Shown here: positions 17,144 through 26,886 of the stretch, piece by piece
Numbering within the stretch: position 1 is the stretch's first letter
How the letters are laid out: each line of letters opens with the position of its first letter
From: an uncultured Flammeovirgaceae bacterium
Lineage (GTDB): Bacteria > Bacteroidota > Bacteroidia > Cytophagales > Cyclobacteriaceae
Direction of reading: 5' to 3'
DNA length: 64,000 nt
Assembly (NCBI GenBank): GCA_937883755.1
Contig: CAKZYA010000022.1
Coordinates: forward strand, 1-64,000
Made by a program: the position numbers and the translations under genes
Notes under the pieces: model-generated
What the model was told of the DNA's origin: nothing
What the model saw: the letters and a program-made list of their open reading frames with translations, nothing else
Databases searched by the model: none

Positions 17144-18153
17144 GGGTTATTGATGAAAAATGTGATTTGGTTATTTTCGAGGGTATATTGAATATCGAGT
17201 AGGGCACTAATTTCTTCTAGAACAGCCTCCAGAGGCTCATTCTGGAAAATGGAAGTAATTTGTAGCTCTTTTAGTACCTCATCTTCTAGTTGAATATTTA
17301 CTTCGTAGTGACGGGTAATATCTTGAGCTACCTGACTTAAAGGTGTATCATCGAAACGGAGTATGTCGGTTTTCCACGACAGGTAATTGGGGTCAGTATT
17401 AATGAACTCTTGCAGTGGCTCACCCTCAGTATATAGCCCTACTTCATCTGGGGTCAGCATTAATGTGTCTTTCTGGTATGAAAAGGCAACTTTTCCTGAG
17501 TTCACCGTAACTTTTACAGTTTGGTCGAGAGAGTTAATATTAAATGAGGTTCCTACTACCCGCACTGTAGTGGGATTGGTATGGACGTAAAAAGGCGATT
17601 CTGGATTAGACACTACTTCAAAATATCCTTCACCTTCTAACTGAACAGTACGGCTATCTTCGCCAAAATCATCTTGGTAGCTAAGTCGGGCATGTTCGTT
17701 CAGATGTACCTGGCTACCATCGGGAAGTGTTACAACTTCTACGCTATCTTGGGCAGTAAAGGTATATGTGGCTAATTCAACAGAGGAAGTCTGCCAAGTT
17801 TGCCAGAAGACCCATGCTGCAGTAAGCAACAGGGCGAAAGAAGCCGCAATTTTCCATACTCGCTGTTGGTACAATGGAAGGCTACGGACGGGAGTAGAAA
17901 CTGACTGATCTTCCACCTGCATTTTCGCCCAGACCCCAGACCAATCAACTTGAGCATCTATTTGTTGAAAATGATTTACCTGACCAGCTTGCTCCCAAAG
18001 TTGTTTTAAGGATTGCCATTCCGCTTGATTGTCGGAATTTTGTTGTATCCACTGCTCAACCTGGGCTCGCTCACTGTTGCTCAGCTGTTCTTTGGCATTC
18101 AGATAACGGATAAGTAGTAAGTGATCTATTGAATTATTTGGCTCCATACACAA
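17140..18153 (-). CDS. FecR-family anti-sigma factor
   Basis: This 337-residue protein has a cytoplasmic N-terminal part (to about 95), a transmembrane segment at about 100-116 (IAASFALLLTAAWVFW), a FecR domain (VTLPDGSQVHLNEHARLSY, VQLEGEGYFEV, VVGTSFNINS, VKVTVNSGKVAF) and a DUF4974-type tail (LRFDDTPLSQVAQDITRHYEVNIQ). It should sequester the sigma factor encoded 56 nt upstream and release it on a signal from the receptor whose gene it overlaps by 4 nt. ATG at 18147 (MEPNNS) is a possible alternative start two codons downstream. Confidence 0.92.
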   Translation of the reverse strand: MCMEPNNSIDHLLLIRYLNAKEQLSNSERAQVEQWIQQNSDNQAEWQSLKQLWEQAGQVNHFQQIDAQVDWSGVWAKMQVEDQSVSTPVRSLPLYQQRVWKIAASFALLLTAAWVFWQTWQTSSVELATYTFTAQDSVEVVTLPDGSQVHLNEHARLSYQDDFGEDSRTVQLEGEGYFEVVSNPESPFYVHTNPTTVRVVGTSFNINSLDQTVKVTVNSGKVAFSYQKDTLMLTPDEVGLYTEGEPLQEFINTDPNYLSWKTDILRFDDTPLSQVAQDITRHYEVNIQLEDEVLKELQITSIFQNEPLEAVLEEISALLDIQYTLENNQITFFINNP

Positions 18154-18209
18154 CTATGACATCGGTCGAAACCAAAACACGTATTCACCTCACAAATTTT
18201 TTTACTTTT

Positions 18210-18806
18210 TCACATTAGTCCCATTAATGGCAAAAACAGTAGGATTTGGGGTAGTAATGATTGGCGAAGCAGTTTCAGAGCTTTACTGATTTGGGTTTCC
18301 ACCGTGCGTTTAGAAAGGTTAAGCTGATCGGCAATGGCCTGATTGTTCATTCCCTCAAAGCGATTCATAGTAAAAATCTGCTGGCATTGTTCCGGTAGTT
18401 GGCGAACAGCCTCGTAGATACGCTGAAGAGATTCGGCTTGCTCTAGTGGGTCAGCATAATCATGAGAGTTGTGCTCTTTACTGACTTCTTGATGATGGAA
18501 CTGCCGACGTTCCTCCCGAGTGTGGGTATTAAGATAGCGTCGGTAAACTGCTTGAAATAGGTATGACTTTAGCGACTTTTCAATCTTAATGGATTCGCGC
18601 TTGCGGTACAGCGTGATAAAAACCTCTTGCACCAATTCTTTAGCAGCGTCTAAGTCGCGGGTATACTGAAGGGCAAAAGTGGTTAATACTGGATAATATT
18701 GCTCAAACAAGGATTGATAAGCGGCTTCTCGTCCGTGTCGAAGACCTTCTAGAATGCCTTCTTCTTGTTTTTGGGGTAACGGAATAACTGGCGATGGGTT
18801 CTTCAC
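18210..18806 (-). CDS. ECF RNA polymerase sigma factor
   Basis: The protein has 198 residues. Region 2 is at about 22-95 (YQSLFEQYYPVLTTFALQYTRDLDAAKELVQEVFITLYRKRE, then KSLKSYLFQAVYRRYLN). Region 4 is at about 130-185 (AVRQLPEQCQQIFTMNRFEGMNNQAIADQLNLSKRTVETQISKAL). The C-terminus ends in a hydrophobic LLPQILLFLPLMGLM tail, as in many Bacteroidota RpoE-like factors of this group. It heads the leftward unit sigma-fecR-receptor-DUF4249 and probably activates that unit. Confidence 0.92.
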   Translation of the reverse strand: MKNPSPVIPLPQKQEEGILEGLRHGREAAYQSLFEQYYPVLTTFALQYTRDLDAAKELVQEVFITLYRKRESIKIEKSLKSYLFQAVYRRYLNTHTREERRQFHHQEVSKEHNSHDYADPLEQAESLQRIYEAVRQLPEQCQQIFTMNRFEGMNNQAIADQLNLSKRTVETQISKALKLLRQSLLPQILLFLPLMGLM

Positions 18807-18927
18807 CGAATTTTGGCGTAAAAAATAATCCGCACAAGAATAATGCTATGAAGCTAAAAAAAGAAAACAAATGTGGATTGAGTAAGAAATTCGAGCTTAA
18901 CGAAAATTCATTCATCGTATATAAATA

Positions 18928-18955
18928 AAAGAGCCTCCCCGAAGGAAGGCTCTTT
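18928..18955 (-). terminator. Intrinsic terminator of the htrA-type gene
   Basis: Read on the minus strand, AAAGAGCCTTCC (18955-18944) pairs with the complementary arm 18939-18928 (one C-A mismatch) around a short loop and is followed by a T-rich tract (TTTTATTTATA). It begins 20 nt after the protease stop codon. Confidence 0.8.
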
Positions 18956-18974
18956 ATCACTCAATCATCATTCA

Positions 18975-20456
18975 CTAATCTAAACCAATACCGTAGAACT
19001 GCTTTTCGCTAGGCTCATCGGGGTAGATGCCTTCTACCAAAACTCCTCCTTGTTCATCTTCTAACACTTCTCGTAAGTCATCCAGCGAGCGGATAGGTTG
19101 GTTAGCAATTCGGGTAATGACGAAGCCTTCTTTTACTCCTTGCTGACGCAGTTTTCCGGCAAATGCTTTAGTTATTTGTACTCCACCGGAAATATCTAGT
19201 TCGTCAAGCTGCTCGTCGGTTAACTCTTTAAACTCAGCTCCTAGTTGGTCAAACATTTCACCTCGCTGGGCTTTTACCAGTTTCGTTTCACCGCCACGGG
19301 TTTTCAGTGTCATTTCAAACGATTGCTCTTTTCCATCCCTGTTGATAACTACATTTACTTGATCACCGGGACGTTTCCGACCGATGTAAGAGAGCAAATC
19401 AGAGTTACGTAAAATTCTCTTCTCATCTACCTGAACGATAATATCACCTTGCTCAATACCGGCTTCTTCGGCTGAACCTCCTTCTACCACTTCGCGAACT
19501 AATACTCCCTGATTCAAGTCTAGGTCAAACTCTTTGGCTACGGCAGCATTAATTCCAACAATAGAAACTCCTAAAAATCCTCGCTGCACAGCTCCGTATT
19601 CCCGCAGATCTTCTATTACCTTTTTAGCGATATTAGAAGGTACTGCAAACGAATATCCCACGTAGTTACCAGTTCGGCTAGCGATAGCAGTATTAATACC
19701 AATCAGGTTTCCATCAACGTCTACCAAAGCACCACCACTGTTACCAGGGTTTACTGCCGCATCAGTTTGAATAAATGACTCAATAGAGGTTCCATCTTCA
19801 TTACGCAAGATACCGATGCTTCGTCCTTTAGCACTCACAATTCCAGCGGTTACGGTAGAATTTAGATAGCTGAATGGGTTACCCGCCGCCAGTACCCATT
19901 CTCCGATTTTTACTTGATCTGAATTAGCAAACGAAAGAAAGGGTAAATCTTCTTCATCAATTTTAATCAATGCTAAGTCAGTGGTAGGGTCAGTACCAAT
20001 TACCTGGGCAGCGTAGCTTCGGTTATCGGTTAGTACTACGGTTAGTTCATCGGCATCAGCTATTACGTGATTATTAGACACAATGTAGCCATCGGAGCTA
20101 ATAATTACCCCGGAGCCAGCCCCCATGCGAGGTCGTTGTTCACCCGGACCTTGTTGAAAACGATCACCAAAGAAATCCCGGAAAAATTCAGGGATCTGCT
20201 CCATATTATTAGAGGCAGTAGCCGATTGTTGTACTGAAGTAATATGTACTACTGCAGGAGTTACTTTTTCAGCTGCCGCGGTAAAGTCAAACGGAGCCAT
20301 AGTTGATGAGCGGTCGGCTACGTAGTTGACAAAAGCTGGAGTGTTTGTTTCATCTACTTGAAATACCCGATTGTCGTCTACGAAATGAGTATAAGCTGCT
20401 AGTGTGATCACACTAGCAAAAACCGCAGCAAGCACGGTCGTTAAAATATTTTTCAT
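18975..20456 (-). CDS. DegP/HtrA-family periplasmic serine protease
   Basis: The 493-residue protein has an N-terminal signal or anchor helix (about 4-22), a trypsin-like domain with the full triad His130 (SNNHVIADAD), Asp160 (DPTTDLALIKID) and Ser240 (NPGNSGGALV), and two PDZ domains (about 290-385 and 395-490; the first contains GFLGVSIVGIN...GVLVREVVEGGSAEEAGI). It should degrade or refold misfolded envelope proteins. It is monocistronic: a hairpin follows it and a long spacer precedes it. It has no partner sigma or anti-sigma gene of its own; the adjacent ECF unit is downstream of the terminator. Confidence 0.93.
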   Translation of the reverse strand: MKNILTTVLAAVFASVITLAAYTHFVDDNRVFQVDETNTPAFVNYVADRSSTMAPFDFTAAAEKVTPAVVHITSVQQSATASNNMEQIPEFFRDFFGDRFQQGPGEQRPRMGAGSGVIISSDGYIVSNNHVIADADELTVVLTDNRSYAAQVIGTDPTTDLALIKIDEEDLPFLSFANSDQVKIGEWVLAAGNPFSYLNSTVTAGIVSAKGRSIGILRNEDGTSIESFIQTDAAVNPGNSGGALVDVDGNLIGINTAIASRTGNYVGYSFAVPSNIAKKVIEDLREYGAVQRGFLGVSIVGINAAVAKEFDLDLNQGVLVREVVEGGSAEEAGIEQGDIIVQVDEKRILRNSDLLSYIGRKRPGDQVNVVINRDGKEQSFEMTLKTRGGETKLVKAQRGEMFDQLGAEFKELTDEQLDELDISGGVQITKAFAGKLRQQGVKEGFVITRIANQPIRSLDDLREVLEDEQGGVLVEGIYPDEPSEKQFYGIGLD

Positions 20457-20982
20457 GGATTTTTGATTTATGTTTCTAATAGAAATAGTATTTGATTAAC
20501 GGATAAAAACAAAAGCTAGTTTGATCTAGAACTGCTCTACCCGGTTAGGGTTTCATAATTAGATTACGCACTTCTAACAGAATCGTTGGGCGATAAATTA
20601 CGATTAGGCTGTTAAAAATTGTTAAGAAAGCAATGTGCGGGGAGTTTGGCGCGTGGAGGGAGGAAGAAGGGAGACTGGATACCGAAGTCGGGAGTCCGAA
20701 GAAGAGTTGCAGTTTAAGGTCGCCGTGGCGCGATTGAATGTGCTTAAAAACTAACAACTGTATTCCGGCGGAGATCCGCACGGTAGCCTGAAACTTTCAA
20801 AACCTGAAACTTGTAACCAAATGACCGCGTAGCGGCCGCCAATCAGTTATTCCCAAAACCTAATACCCAATCCTTAACCGCAAAGAACAACTTCCTGAAA
20901 AAAATTAGGGCATTCAGTTGAAAGTAAATAACTTGCGGCTTGTTAATCAGTGCTGCGATATTATTCAGGACGATTATTGCTT
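20457..20982. other. Intergenic region with word-like short repeats and hairpins
   Basis: This 526-bp spacer separates the divergent htrA-type and guaA genes. Its middle (20640-20880) differs from both flanks: purine-rich blocks (GGAGGGAGGAAGAAGGGAG), a CGAAGTCGGGAGTCCGAAG block, the near-repeat CCTGAAACTTTCAAAACCTGAAACTTG, and small hairpins (GCGGAgaTCCGC; CCGCgtaGCGG). The leftward frame here has no sign of being a real gene. No promoter could be assigned. Confidence 0.4.
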
Positions 20983-22518
20983 ATGCCAGAAACTATCCTA
21001 ATCATTGACTTTGGTTCTCAGTACACTCAGCTTATTGCCCGCCGGGTGCGCGAACTGGACGTCTACTGCGAAATTCATCCGTATAATCACCTACCCGACC
21101 TAGTTACTCTGCCTACACTGAAGGGAGTGATTCTATCAGGAAGCCCTTGTTCGGTTACCGAGAGTGATGCTCCTATCCTGATGGTCGACTCCATGATTAA
21201 CGGGCTTCCAGTGCTGGGCATTTGCTACGGAGCCCAGATGATGGCTCAGCAGTTGGGTGGTGAAGTACTTCCTTCTAAAATTCGGGAGTACGGACGGGCT
21301 CGGTTGAGTCATCTGGATTTGCACTCCCGCTTACTAAAAGAAATGACGGCTGATTCTCAAGTGTGGATGTCGCACGGTGATACCATCGCTGAAGTTCCGG
21401 CAGGGGTAGACGTGATCGCTAGTACCGAATCGGTGAGGGTGGCAGCTTACAAGTTACAGGATAAAGAGGTTTATGGTATTCAGTTTCATCCGGAGGTAAC
21501 ACATTCCACTGAAGGAAAAACGGTTCTACGCAACTTTGTGGTTCACATTTGCGGTTGCGCTCAAGACTGGACATCGGATCAGTTTGTGGAAGCGACTGTG
21601 GCTACGCTGAAAGAGCAATTGCAGGATGATAAAGTCGTGCTGGGCTTATCTGGCGGAGTAGATTCATCGGTGGCGGCTATGCTCATTCATCAGGCGATTG
21701 GCAAGAACCTGCACTGTATTTTTGTCGACAACGGATTGCTGCGTAAGCACGAATTTGAGGATGTTCTCCACTCCTATAAAGACATGGGACTGAACGTGAC
21801 CGGAGTAGACGCCAAGCAAGATTTTTATAATGCTCTGACGGGAATTACTGACCCAGAAGGAAAGCGCAAAGCCATCGGTAAAACGTTTATTGATATCTTC
21901 GATCGGGAAGCTCACCGTATTGAAAACGTAAAGTGGCTTGCTCAAGGAACCATCTATCCTGATGTTATCGAGTCCGTTTCAGTGAAGGGACCTTCGGCTA
22001 CGATTAAATCGCACCATAATGTGGGTGGGTTACCCGAAAAAATGCACCTGAAGGTAGTAGAACCTCTTCGAATGTTATTCAAGGATGAAGTTCGGGAAGT
22101 TGGTAGAACGTTAGAAATTGACGATGCTATCTTAGGAAGGCACCCTTTCCCAGGTCCTGGACTGGCTATTCGTATCTTAGGTGATATTACCGAAGAAAAA
22201 GTCGGGATTTTGCAGGAGGTAGATCATATTTTTATTTCTGGCTTGAAAAATAGTGGATTGTACGCCGATGTTTGGCAGGCTGCGGCAATATTACTACCAA
22301 TCCAGGCCGTTGGAGTAATGGGCGACGAGCGAACCTACGAGCGGGTGGTGGCTTTACGGGCAGTCAGCAGTGTAGACGGGATGACGGCAGATTGGAGTCA
22401 CTTGCCTTACAATTTTTTAAGTGATGTTTCCAATCAGATTATCAATCAAGTGAAAGGAGTGAATCGGGTAGTATACGATATAAGCTCTAAACCCCCCGCT
22501 ACAATTGAATGGGAATAA
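20983..22518 (+). CDS. guaA: GMP synthase (glutamine-hydrolysing)
   Basis: It converts XMP, ATP and glutamine to GMP in the cytoplasm. From ATG at 20983 ([21 protein letters not shown]) the protein has 511 residues, the normal length. The class I amidotransferase domain contains the nucleophile Cys in [16 protein letters not shown] and the His-Glu pair in QFHPEVTHS. The ATP pyrophosphatase domain has the P-loop [13 protein letters not shown], and the dimerisation domain ends with the expected [13 protein letters not shown] further upstream at 20950 would add 11 unrelated residues and is rejected; AGGA 12 nt before the ATG fits better. It is followed by an unrelated gene with a repeat-like spacer. 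Confidence 0.96.
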   Translation: MPETILIIDFGSQYTQLIARRVRELDVYCEIHPYNHLPDLVTLPTLKGVILSGSPCSVTESDAPILMVDSMINGLPVLGICYGAQMMAQQLGGEVLPSKIREYGRARLSHLDLHSRLLKEMTADSQVWMSHGDTIAEVPAGVDVIASTESVRVAAYKLQDKEVYGIQFHPEVTHSTEGKTVLRNFVVHICGCAQDWTSDQFVEATVATLKEQLQDDKVVLGLSGGVDSSVAAMLIHQAIGKNLHCIFVDNGLLRKHEFEDVLHSYKDMGLNVTGVDAKQDFYNALTGITDPEGKRKAIGKTFIDIFDREAHRIENVKWLAQGTIYPDVIESVSVKGPSATIKSHHNVGGLPEKMHLKVVEPLRMLFKDEVREVGRTLEIDDAILGRHPFPGPGLAIRILGDITEEKVGILQEVDHIFISGLKNSGLYADVWQAAAILLPIQAVGVMGDERTYERVVALRAVSSVDGMTADWSHLPYNFLSDVSNQIINQVKGVNRVVYDISSKPPATIEWE

Positions 22519-22614
22519 TATTAGTGACAACTATACGTATCAATCTCAGTTGGTAGTAGTACTGTGCTGAGTAGTGCACTATCAATTTTCAATTATCCAC
22601 TGTCAACTACAACA

Positions 22615-24348
22615 ATGTATCGTTCTTTGCGAATTTTAGTGATCTCATTTTTCGTGTGGGTTAGCATTTTTGATCAACTGTCAGCCCAGACGAGTATTAA
22701 TTATAGGCAACAATATCAGCAGGCTAAGGCTCTCTACGAGCAAGAGAACTACCAACAAGCTATCGAGCAATTTCAGCCGATTAGCCGAGCCGAAAGAAGT
22801 AATCCTTACGCGCCTTATGCTTCTTACTTTTATGCTATGTCGGCCTTTAAGATGGGCGATTATGATTTGTCTAAGAATATGTTTCGGCAGATTCAGAGCA
22901 AGTATCCGCGCTGGCGGCAGATGCCCGAAGTTCTGTACGGGCTAGCTAATTGTTACTATGAATCAAGCGATTTTGAGCAGGCATTTTCTGAATCTGATCA
23001 ATTACTAAAGCATCCACTGGTCAAAGCCAATGATCCGGTGCGCGAGGAAGTTCAGGCTATGAAGCGGTTTTATTTGGCGCAGGCTTCTGACGAAGTGCTG
23101 GAGCAGCTTTTACTTGATCATCCTGACGAGAAAGCGGTAGCGGAACAACTGGTAACCAACATCACCTATAGCGTATACGATGAAGACCAGGAGCGTAAGA
23201 AAGACTCGTTAGTTCAAGTTTACTCTATCGACCTTTCGGGCTTAGGCGTAGCTAGCCAGGCCGCTTCGGTTCGTAAAGAAGAATATCATTTGGCGGCATT
23301 TTTACCATTTTTACGAGATAAATTAGATGTATCTTCTTCGGGTAATCAGGTAGGGAATCAATTTATTCTGGATTTGTACCGGGGCATGAAGCTGGCTGCA
23401 GAAGATTTACGACAAGAAGGAATCAACGTACAGTTACATGCCTATGACACTGAGCGGGAATACGATGTTACTCAGCAGTTGCTAGAGCAGGATGAGATAA
23501 AGTTTATGGACGTATTTGTGGGGCCATTATACCAGGGGGCATTCCGGGCGGTGTCTGAGCACGCTCGCCAAAATCAAAAATATATGTTTAACCCACTCTC
23601 AGCTAACCCTCAAATTATCGGTGATAACCCCTTTTCCTATCTGGTAAAACCCAGTATTGTAACAGAAGCTAAGTTTGCTGCTCAGTATGCGATTGATTCG
23701 TTAGATGCTACTCAGGCAGTAGTAATTACTGGCCCTAGTAAGCGAGACTCAGCTCGGGTAGCTACATTTATCAATTATTTTCAGGAAACCTTGGGGCAAG
23801 AGGTACATCTAGAAATTATTGACGATTATAATGAAGAGACCATGGAACTCTTTGTAGAAAAACTACAGGAGCTACATGATTTGGGTGAAACCGTGGTATA
23901 TGTGGCATCGGATCAAGAGTTAGTCATCACCAACGCCATCAGTGCCGTAGCAATAACTCGTTTACCCCTGAAAGTCATTGGTAACGAAGCCTGGTTCAAT
24001 TTTACAACAATCTCGTATGAGCAGCTTGAAGATTTGGGTGCATATTTAATCAGTCCGGTTTATTTGGATTATCGTAATCCAGCTGTTCAGGAATTTCGTG
24101 ATCGCTACCGTGAGATGTACTATCAGGTGCCTAGCAAAAACGTTTTTCTTGGTTATGACACCGTCTATTTTATCGGTCAGATGCTAAACGAGTATGGAGT
24201 GTATTTTCAGGAATTCTTTACTACAGAAAACCCAGTACCCAGCCGATTCTTCCAAGGTTATAACTACTTTCAAGCCAACGATAACCAGTACGTTCCAGTA
24301 ATACAATTTGAGGAAGGGTCATTGATTATTTCAAAAGCTGACTATTAA
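22615..24348 (+). CDS. TPR/periplasmic-binding-fold protein (LpoA or branched-chain receptor-like)
   Basis: From ATG 22615 the protein has 577 residues: signal peptide (about 1-22), a TPR-like region (about 25-190, YQQAKALYEQENYQQAIEQFQPI, YASYFYAMSAFKMGDYDLSKNMF, LYGLANCYYESSDFEQAF) and a type I periplasmic-binding fold (about 215-577) with VFVGPLYQGAFRAVSEHARQ and VYVASDQELVITNAISAVA. This combination resembles LpoA-type activators of penicillin-binding proteins and is common in Bacteroidota as a LysM-less ABC-receptor-like protein. It is probably periplasmic; its ligand is unknown. An ATG frame upstream to 22564 lies in repeat-like spacer DNA and is not used. hemL starts 5 nt downstream. 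Confidence 0.75.
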   Translation: MYRSLRILVISFFVWVSIFDQLSAQTSINYRQQYQQAKALYEQENYQQAIEQFQPISRAERSNPYAPYASYFYAMSAFKMGDYDLSKNMFRQIQSKYPRWRQMPEVLYGLANCYYESSDFEQAFSESDQLLKHPLVKANDPVREEVQAMKRFYLAQASDEVLEQLLLDHPDEKAVAEQLVTNITYSVYDEDQERKKDSLVQVYSIDLSGLGVASQAASVRKEEYHLAAFLPFLRDKLDVSSSGNQVGNQFILDLYRGMKLAAEDLRQEGINVQLHAYDTEREYDVTQQLLEQDEIKFMDVFVGPLYQGAFRAVSEHARQNQKYMFNPLSANPQIIGDNPFSYLVKPSIVTEAKFAAQYAIDSLDATQAVVITGPSKRDSARVATFINYFQETLGQEVHLEIIDDYNEETMELFVEKLQELHDLGETVVYVASDQELVITNAISAVAITRLPLKVIGNEAWFNFTTISYEQLEDLGAYLISPVYLDYRNPAVQEFRDRYREMYYQVPSKNVFLGYDTVYFIGQMLNEYGVYFQEFFTTENPVPSRFFQGYNYFQANDNQYVPVIQFEEGSLIISKADY

Positions 24349-24353
24349 TTTTT

Positions 24354-25643
24354 ATGCAAAGTCAACGCAGTCAAGCCTTATTTGAAGAAGCCCAGAATTA
24401 TATCCCTGGCGGCGTAAACTCACCGGTTCGTGCCTTCCGGGCAGTAGGAGGGAATCCACTTTTTATCAAATCGGCAAAAGGAGCCTACGTTTATGATGAG
24501 GACGATAACCAATATATTGAGCTAATAAACTCTTGGGGGCCGATGATTTTGGGGCATCGTAACCCAGCGGTAGAACAAGCCTTAACGGAAGCTATTCCCC
24601 ACTCGGTTTCTTACGGAGCTCCTACATCTCGTGAGGTTGATATTGCTCGATTAATAGTTGACATCGTGCCTTCCATTGAAAAGGTACGCATGGTCAATTC
24701 CGGCACTGAAGCAGCTATGTCAGCCGCCCGTTTAGCCCGCGGTTATACGGGGCGGGATAAGTTTATAAAATTTGAAGGTTGCTACCACGGACACGGCGAC
24801 TCATTTCTGATTGCTGCTGGCAGCGGAGCAATGACGATGGGGGAACCGAATAGTCCCGGAGTGACCAAAGGCACTGCCCAAGACACACTACTCGCCACTT
24901 TTAATGATCTGGATAGTATTGATCGGTTGGTTGCTAGCAATCCGGATAATATTGCTATGATTATGATTGAGCCAGTGGCAGGGAATATGGGCTGTGTGTT
25001 GCCTAATGAGGGGTTTTTAGAAGGGTTGCGTTCCCGCTGCGATGAGCACAATATCCTACTGATTTTTGATGAAGTAATGACCGGGTTTCGGTTAGCTCCC
25101 GGTGGGGCGCAGGAGCTTTATGGAGTAACTCCTGATATGTCTGCGTTAGGAAAAATTATTGGAGGTGGTTTGCCAGTCGGGGCTTACGGTGGTAAGCAAG
25201 AAGTAATGGACTATGTGTCACCTGTTGGGCCAGTGTATCAGGCGGGAACCTTATCCGGAAATCCTATTGCTATGGCAGCTGGTTACGCCATGCTGAGTCA
25301 GTTACAGAATCGAAGTGGTCTTTATCAGCAGCTAGAGAATACTACTGCCAATATTGTAGAAGGGTTCAGGGAAAATATGAAGCGGTTAAATCTATCTTAT
25401 ACGATTAACCACGTAGGCTCAATGTTTAGTCTGTTTTTTACAGAACATCCGGTGAATGATTTCGAGTCAGCAAGTGCTTCGGATACTAAACTCTTTGGAG
25501 CTTACTTTCGTGAAATGCTCAAGCGAGGAATCTACCTTGCTCCATCCCAGTTTGAGGCATTATTCATCTCATCGGCCATAGACAGTTCTATGGTTGAAAC
25601 AATCGTCCGCGCTAATTACGAATCTTTAAAGGCTATTCACTAA
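24354..25643 (+). CDS. hemL: Glutamate-1-semialdehyde 2,1-aminomutase
   Basis: It converts glutamate-1-semialdehyde to 5-aminolevulinate for haem synthesis by the C5 route, with PLP as cofactor. The 429-residue protein has the family signatures: PGGVNSPVRAF at the N-terminus, MVNSGTEAAMSAARLARGYTGR (PLP phosphate binding), GCYHGHGDSFL, IFDEVMTGFR, and the PLP lysine in LGKIIGGGLPVGAYGG. Length is as expected. It is probably co-transcribed with the preceding gene (5-nt gap). No other hem gene is in the window. Confidence 0.96.
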   Translation: MQSQRSQALFEEAQNYIPGGVNSPVRAFRAVGGNPLFIKSAKGAYVYDEDDNQYIELINSWGPMILGHRNPAVEQALTEAIPHSVSYGAPTSREVDIARLIVDIVPSIEKVRMVNSGTEAAMSAARLARGYTGRDKFIKFEGCYHGHGDSFLIAAGSGAMTMGEPNSPGVTKGTAQDTLLATFNDLDSIDRLVASNPDNIAMIMIEPVAGNMGCVLPNEGFLEGLRSRCDEHNILLIFDEVMTGFRLAPGGAQELYGVTPDMSALGKIIGGGLPVGAYGGKQEVMDYVSPVGPVYQAGTLSGNPIAMAAGYAMLSQLQNRSGLYQQLENTTANIVEGFRENMKRLNLSYTINHVGSMFSLFFTEHPVNDFESASASDTKLFGAYFREMLKRGIYLAPSQFEALFISSAIDSSMVETIVRANYESLKAIH

Positions 25644-25863
25644 ATGGCTGAGGGTGTGGTGTCAGGATGGGGGTAAGTAGCACCCTTTTACTTTCTGATC
25701 CTCGCGCTCATCTTCTTCCGACGTAAGCATCTGCTTATGCATAACGCCACTTCAAACTTCTCTTTTTTATTACGTATGCAATGAATTGCTTGTATTGAAT
25801 ACTTATTTTTTAGGATTGTACCTAGTTTAGTGACCGATAATAAGACCACTAAATTAAGGTACT

Positions 25864-26880
25864 TTGAAACGGATCATATTACTGCTTTTGACAATTAGTT
25901 TTGCCACAAAGGTTGCAGAAGCACAAAATTTTGGTAGCCAGGCCATTACTTATGAAGAACTGTACGATGACCCTTATGGCATCAATAAGTTCTTTTTACA
26001 CCTTCAACCTATGTACGCTGATGTTTTTGCGACAAATATTAACGCTGGCTTTGGTATTGCGGCTAATTATTACTTAAAGGATAAAGCTGATTTTCACGCC
26101 AATTTTCGGCAGGCGTATACGCGCTCGTTCGATCTAGTTCGCGATGCAGCGATCAAAAATCAAGTCATCCTGAATACTCCTAATAACTTTACTTATTTTG
26201 AGTTAGGAGGAACTTACCATATTAAAGACGAAGAGAGCGATACTGAAACAAAGTTGGTACTCTACTCTCGTAAATATGCAAAAGGTAATCGTTGGGCAGC
26301 TCATGTTCCTGAACACACAGTAGTGCCATCTAAAGTGAGAAAGGTCATTGGGGCACGAGCTGGTGGATTTGCTTTTGATACATCAGTAGACATGAAGCAA
26401 GTTACTCAAGATCAGCAAGTAGTTTTAGTAGATGAAACAGGGGATCCATTTCCAATACAAGACTTTTATCATACTAATCTGGTAGCAATCGGCGGCTACG
26501 TCGGTGGCTCAATGAGTTGGATTAAAAATATGGCGATTAAGCCCGATAAAGGTTACGGAGTGCTGGTAGATGATTTTATTCTCAATACCTATCTAGACTT
26601 TATGCTAGCTCCGAGCCTAACCCTTGATACAGTGCAATACCGCGACCCAAATCTGAATAATAATATCCGGAAATTCTCAGCCGATGTAGTAGATACTAAG
26701 ATTTGGGGTTATCGGCTTGGTTTAGAAGGTAAATACAATCGGGAATTAGGTTGGGCGTATGGTGCTGAGATCGGGTCACGACCGGGGATTAAGGGGCGAG
26801 GCTTTTATGTTTTGTTAAAAATCAGCCTTCCGGTGTTTAGTACCAATATGAACCATAGCCGAGAGGCATTCGGGAAGTAA
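25864..26880 (+). CDS. Secreted or outer-membrane protein of unknown function
   Basis: The 338-residue protein begins with a signal peptide (KRIILLLLTISFATKVAEA) and carries alternating strands (FATNINAGFGIAANYYL, NFTYFELGGTYHI, LGWAYGAEIGSRPGIKGRGFYVLLKISLPVF), suggesting a barrel or surface-exposed beta protein. I do not recognise the family. The start is TTG; no in-frame ATG precedes the signal peptide. A 220-bp spacer separates it from hemL, so it probably has its own promoter. It is convergent with hisB, ending 6 bp from it. Confidence 0.7.
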   Translation: MKRIILLLLTISFATKVAEAQNFGSQAITYEELYDDPYGINKFFLHLQPMYADVFATNINAGFGIAANYYLKDKADFHANFRQAYTRSFDLVRDAAIKNQVILNTPNNFTYFELGGTYHIKDEESDTETKLVLYSRKYAKGNRWAAHVPEHTVVPSKVRKVIGARAGGFAFDTSVDMKQVTQDQQVVLVDETGDPFPIQDFYHTNLVAIGGYVGGSMSWIKNMAIKPDKGYGVLVDDFILNTYLDFMLAPSLTLDTVQYRDPNLNNNIRKFSADVVDTKIWGYRLGLEGKYNRELGWAYGAEIGSRPGIKGRGFYVLLKISLPVFSTNMNHSREAFGK

Positions 26881-26886
26881 TTCAAC

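Noticed and set aside
20545-20781. 78-residue leftward frame in the htrA-guaA spacer
   Set aside because: It covers word-like repeats and hairpins, has Ser/Pro-rich composition without any domain, and no ribosome-binding or operon context.
20950-20982. GTG extension of guaA
   Set aside because: The added 11 residues are not GuaA-like, and the ATG at 20983 has AGGA upstream and the canonical start [13 protein letters not shown].
22564-22614. Upstream ATG extension of the LpoA-like gene
   Set aside because: It lies in repeat-like spacer DNA and would bury the signal peptide behind 17 unrelated residues.
25644-25863. Hairpins (AAGCA-TC-TGCTT, TTATGCATAA) after hemL
   Set aside because: The stems are only 5 bp and lack a U-tract; chance is likely in AT-rich spacer DNA.
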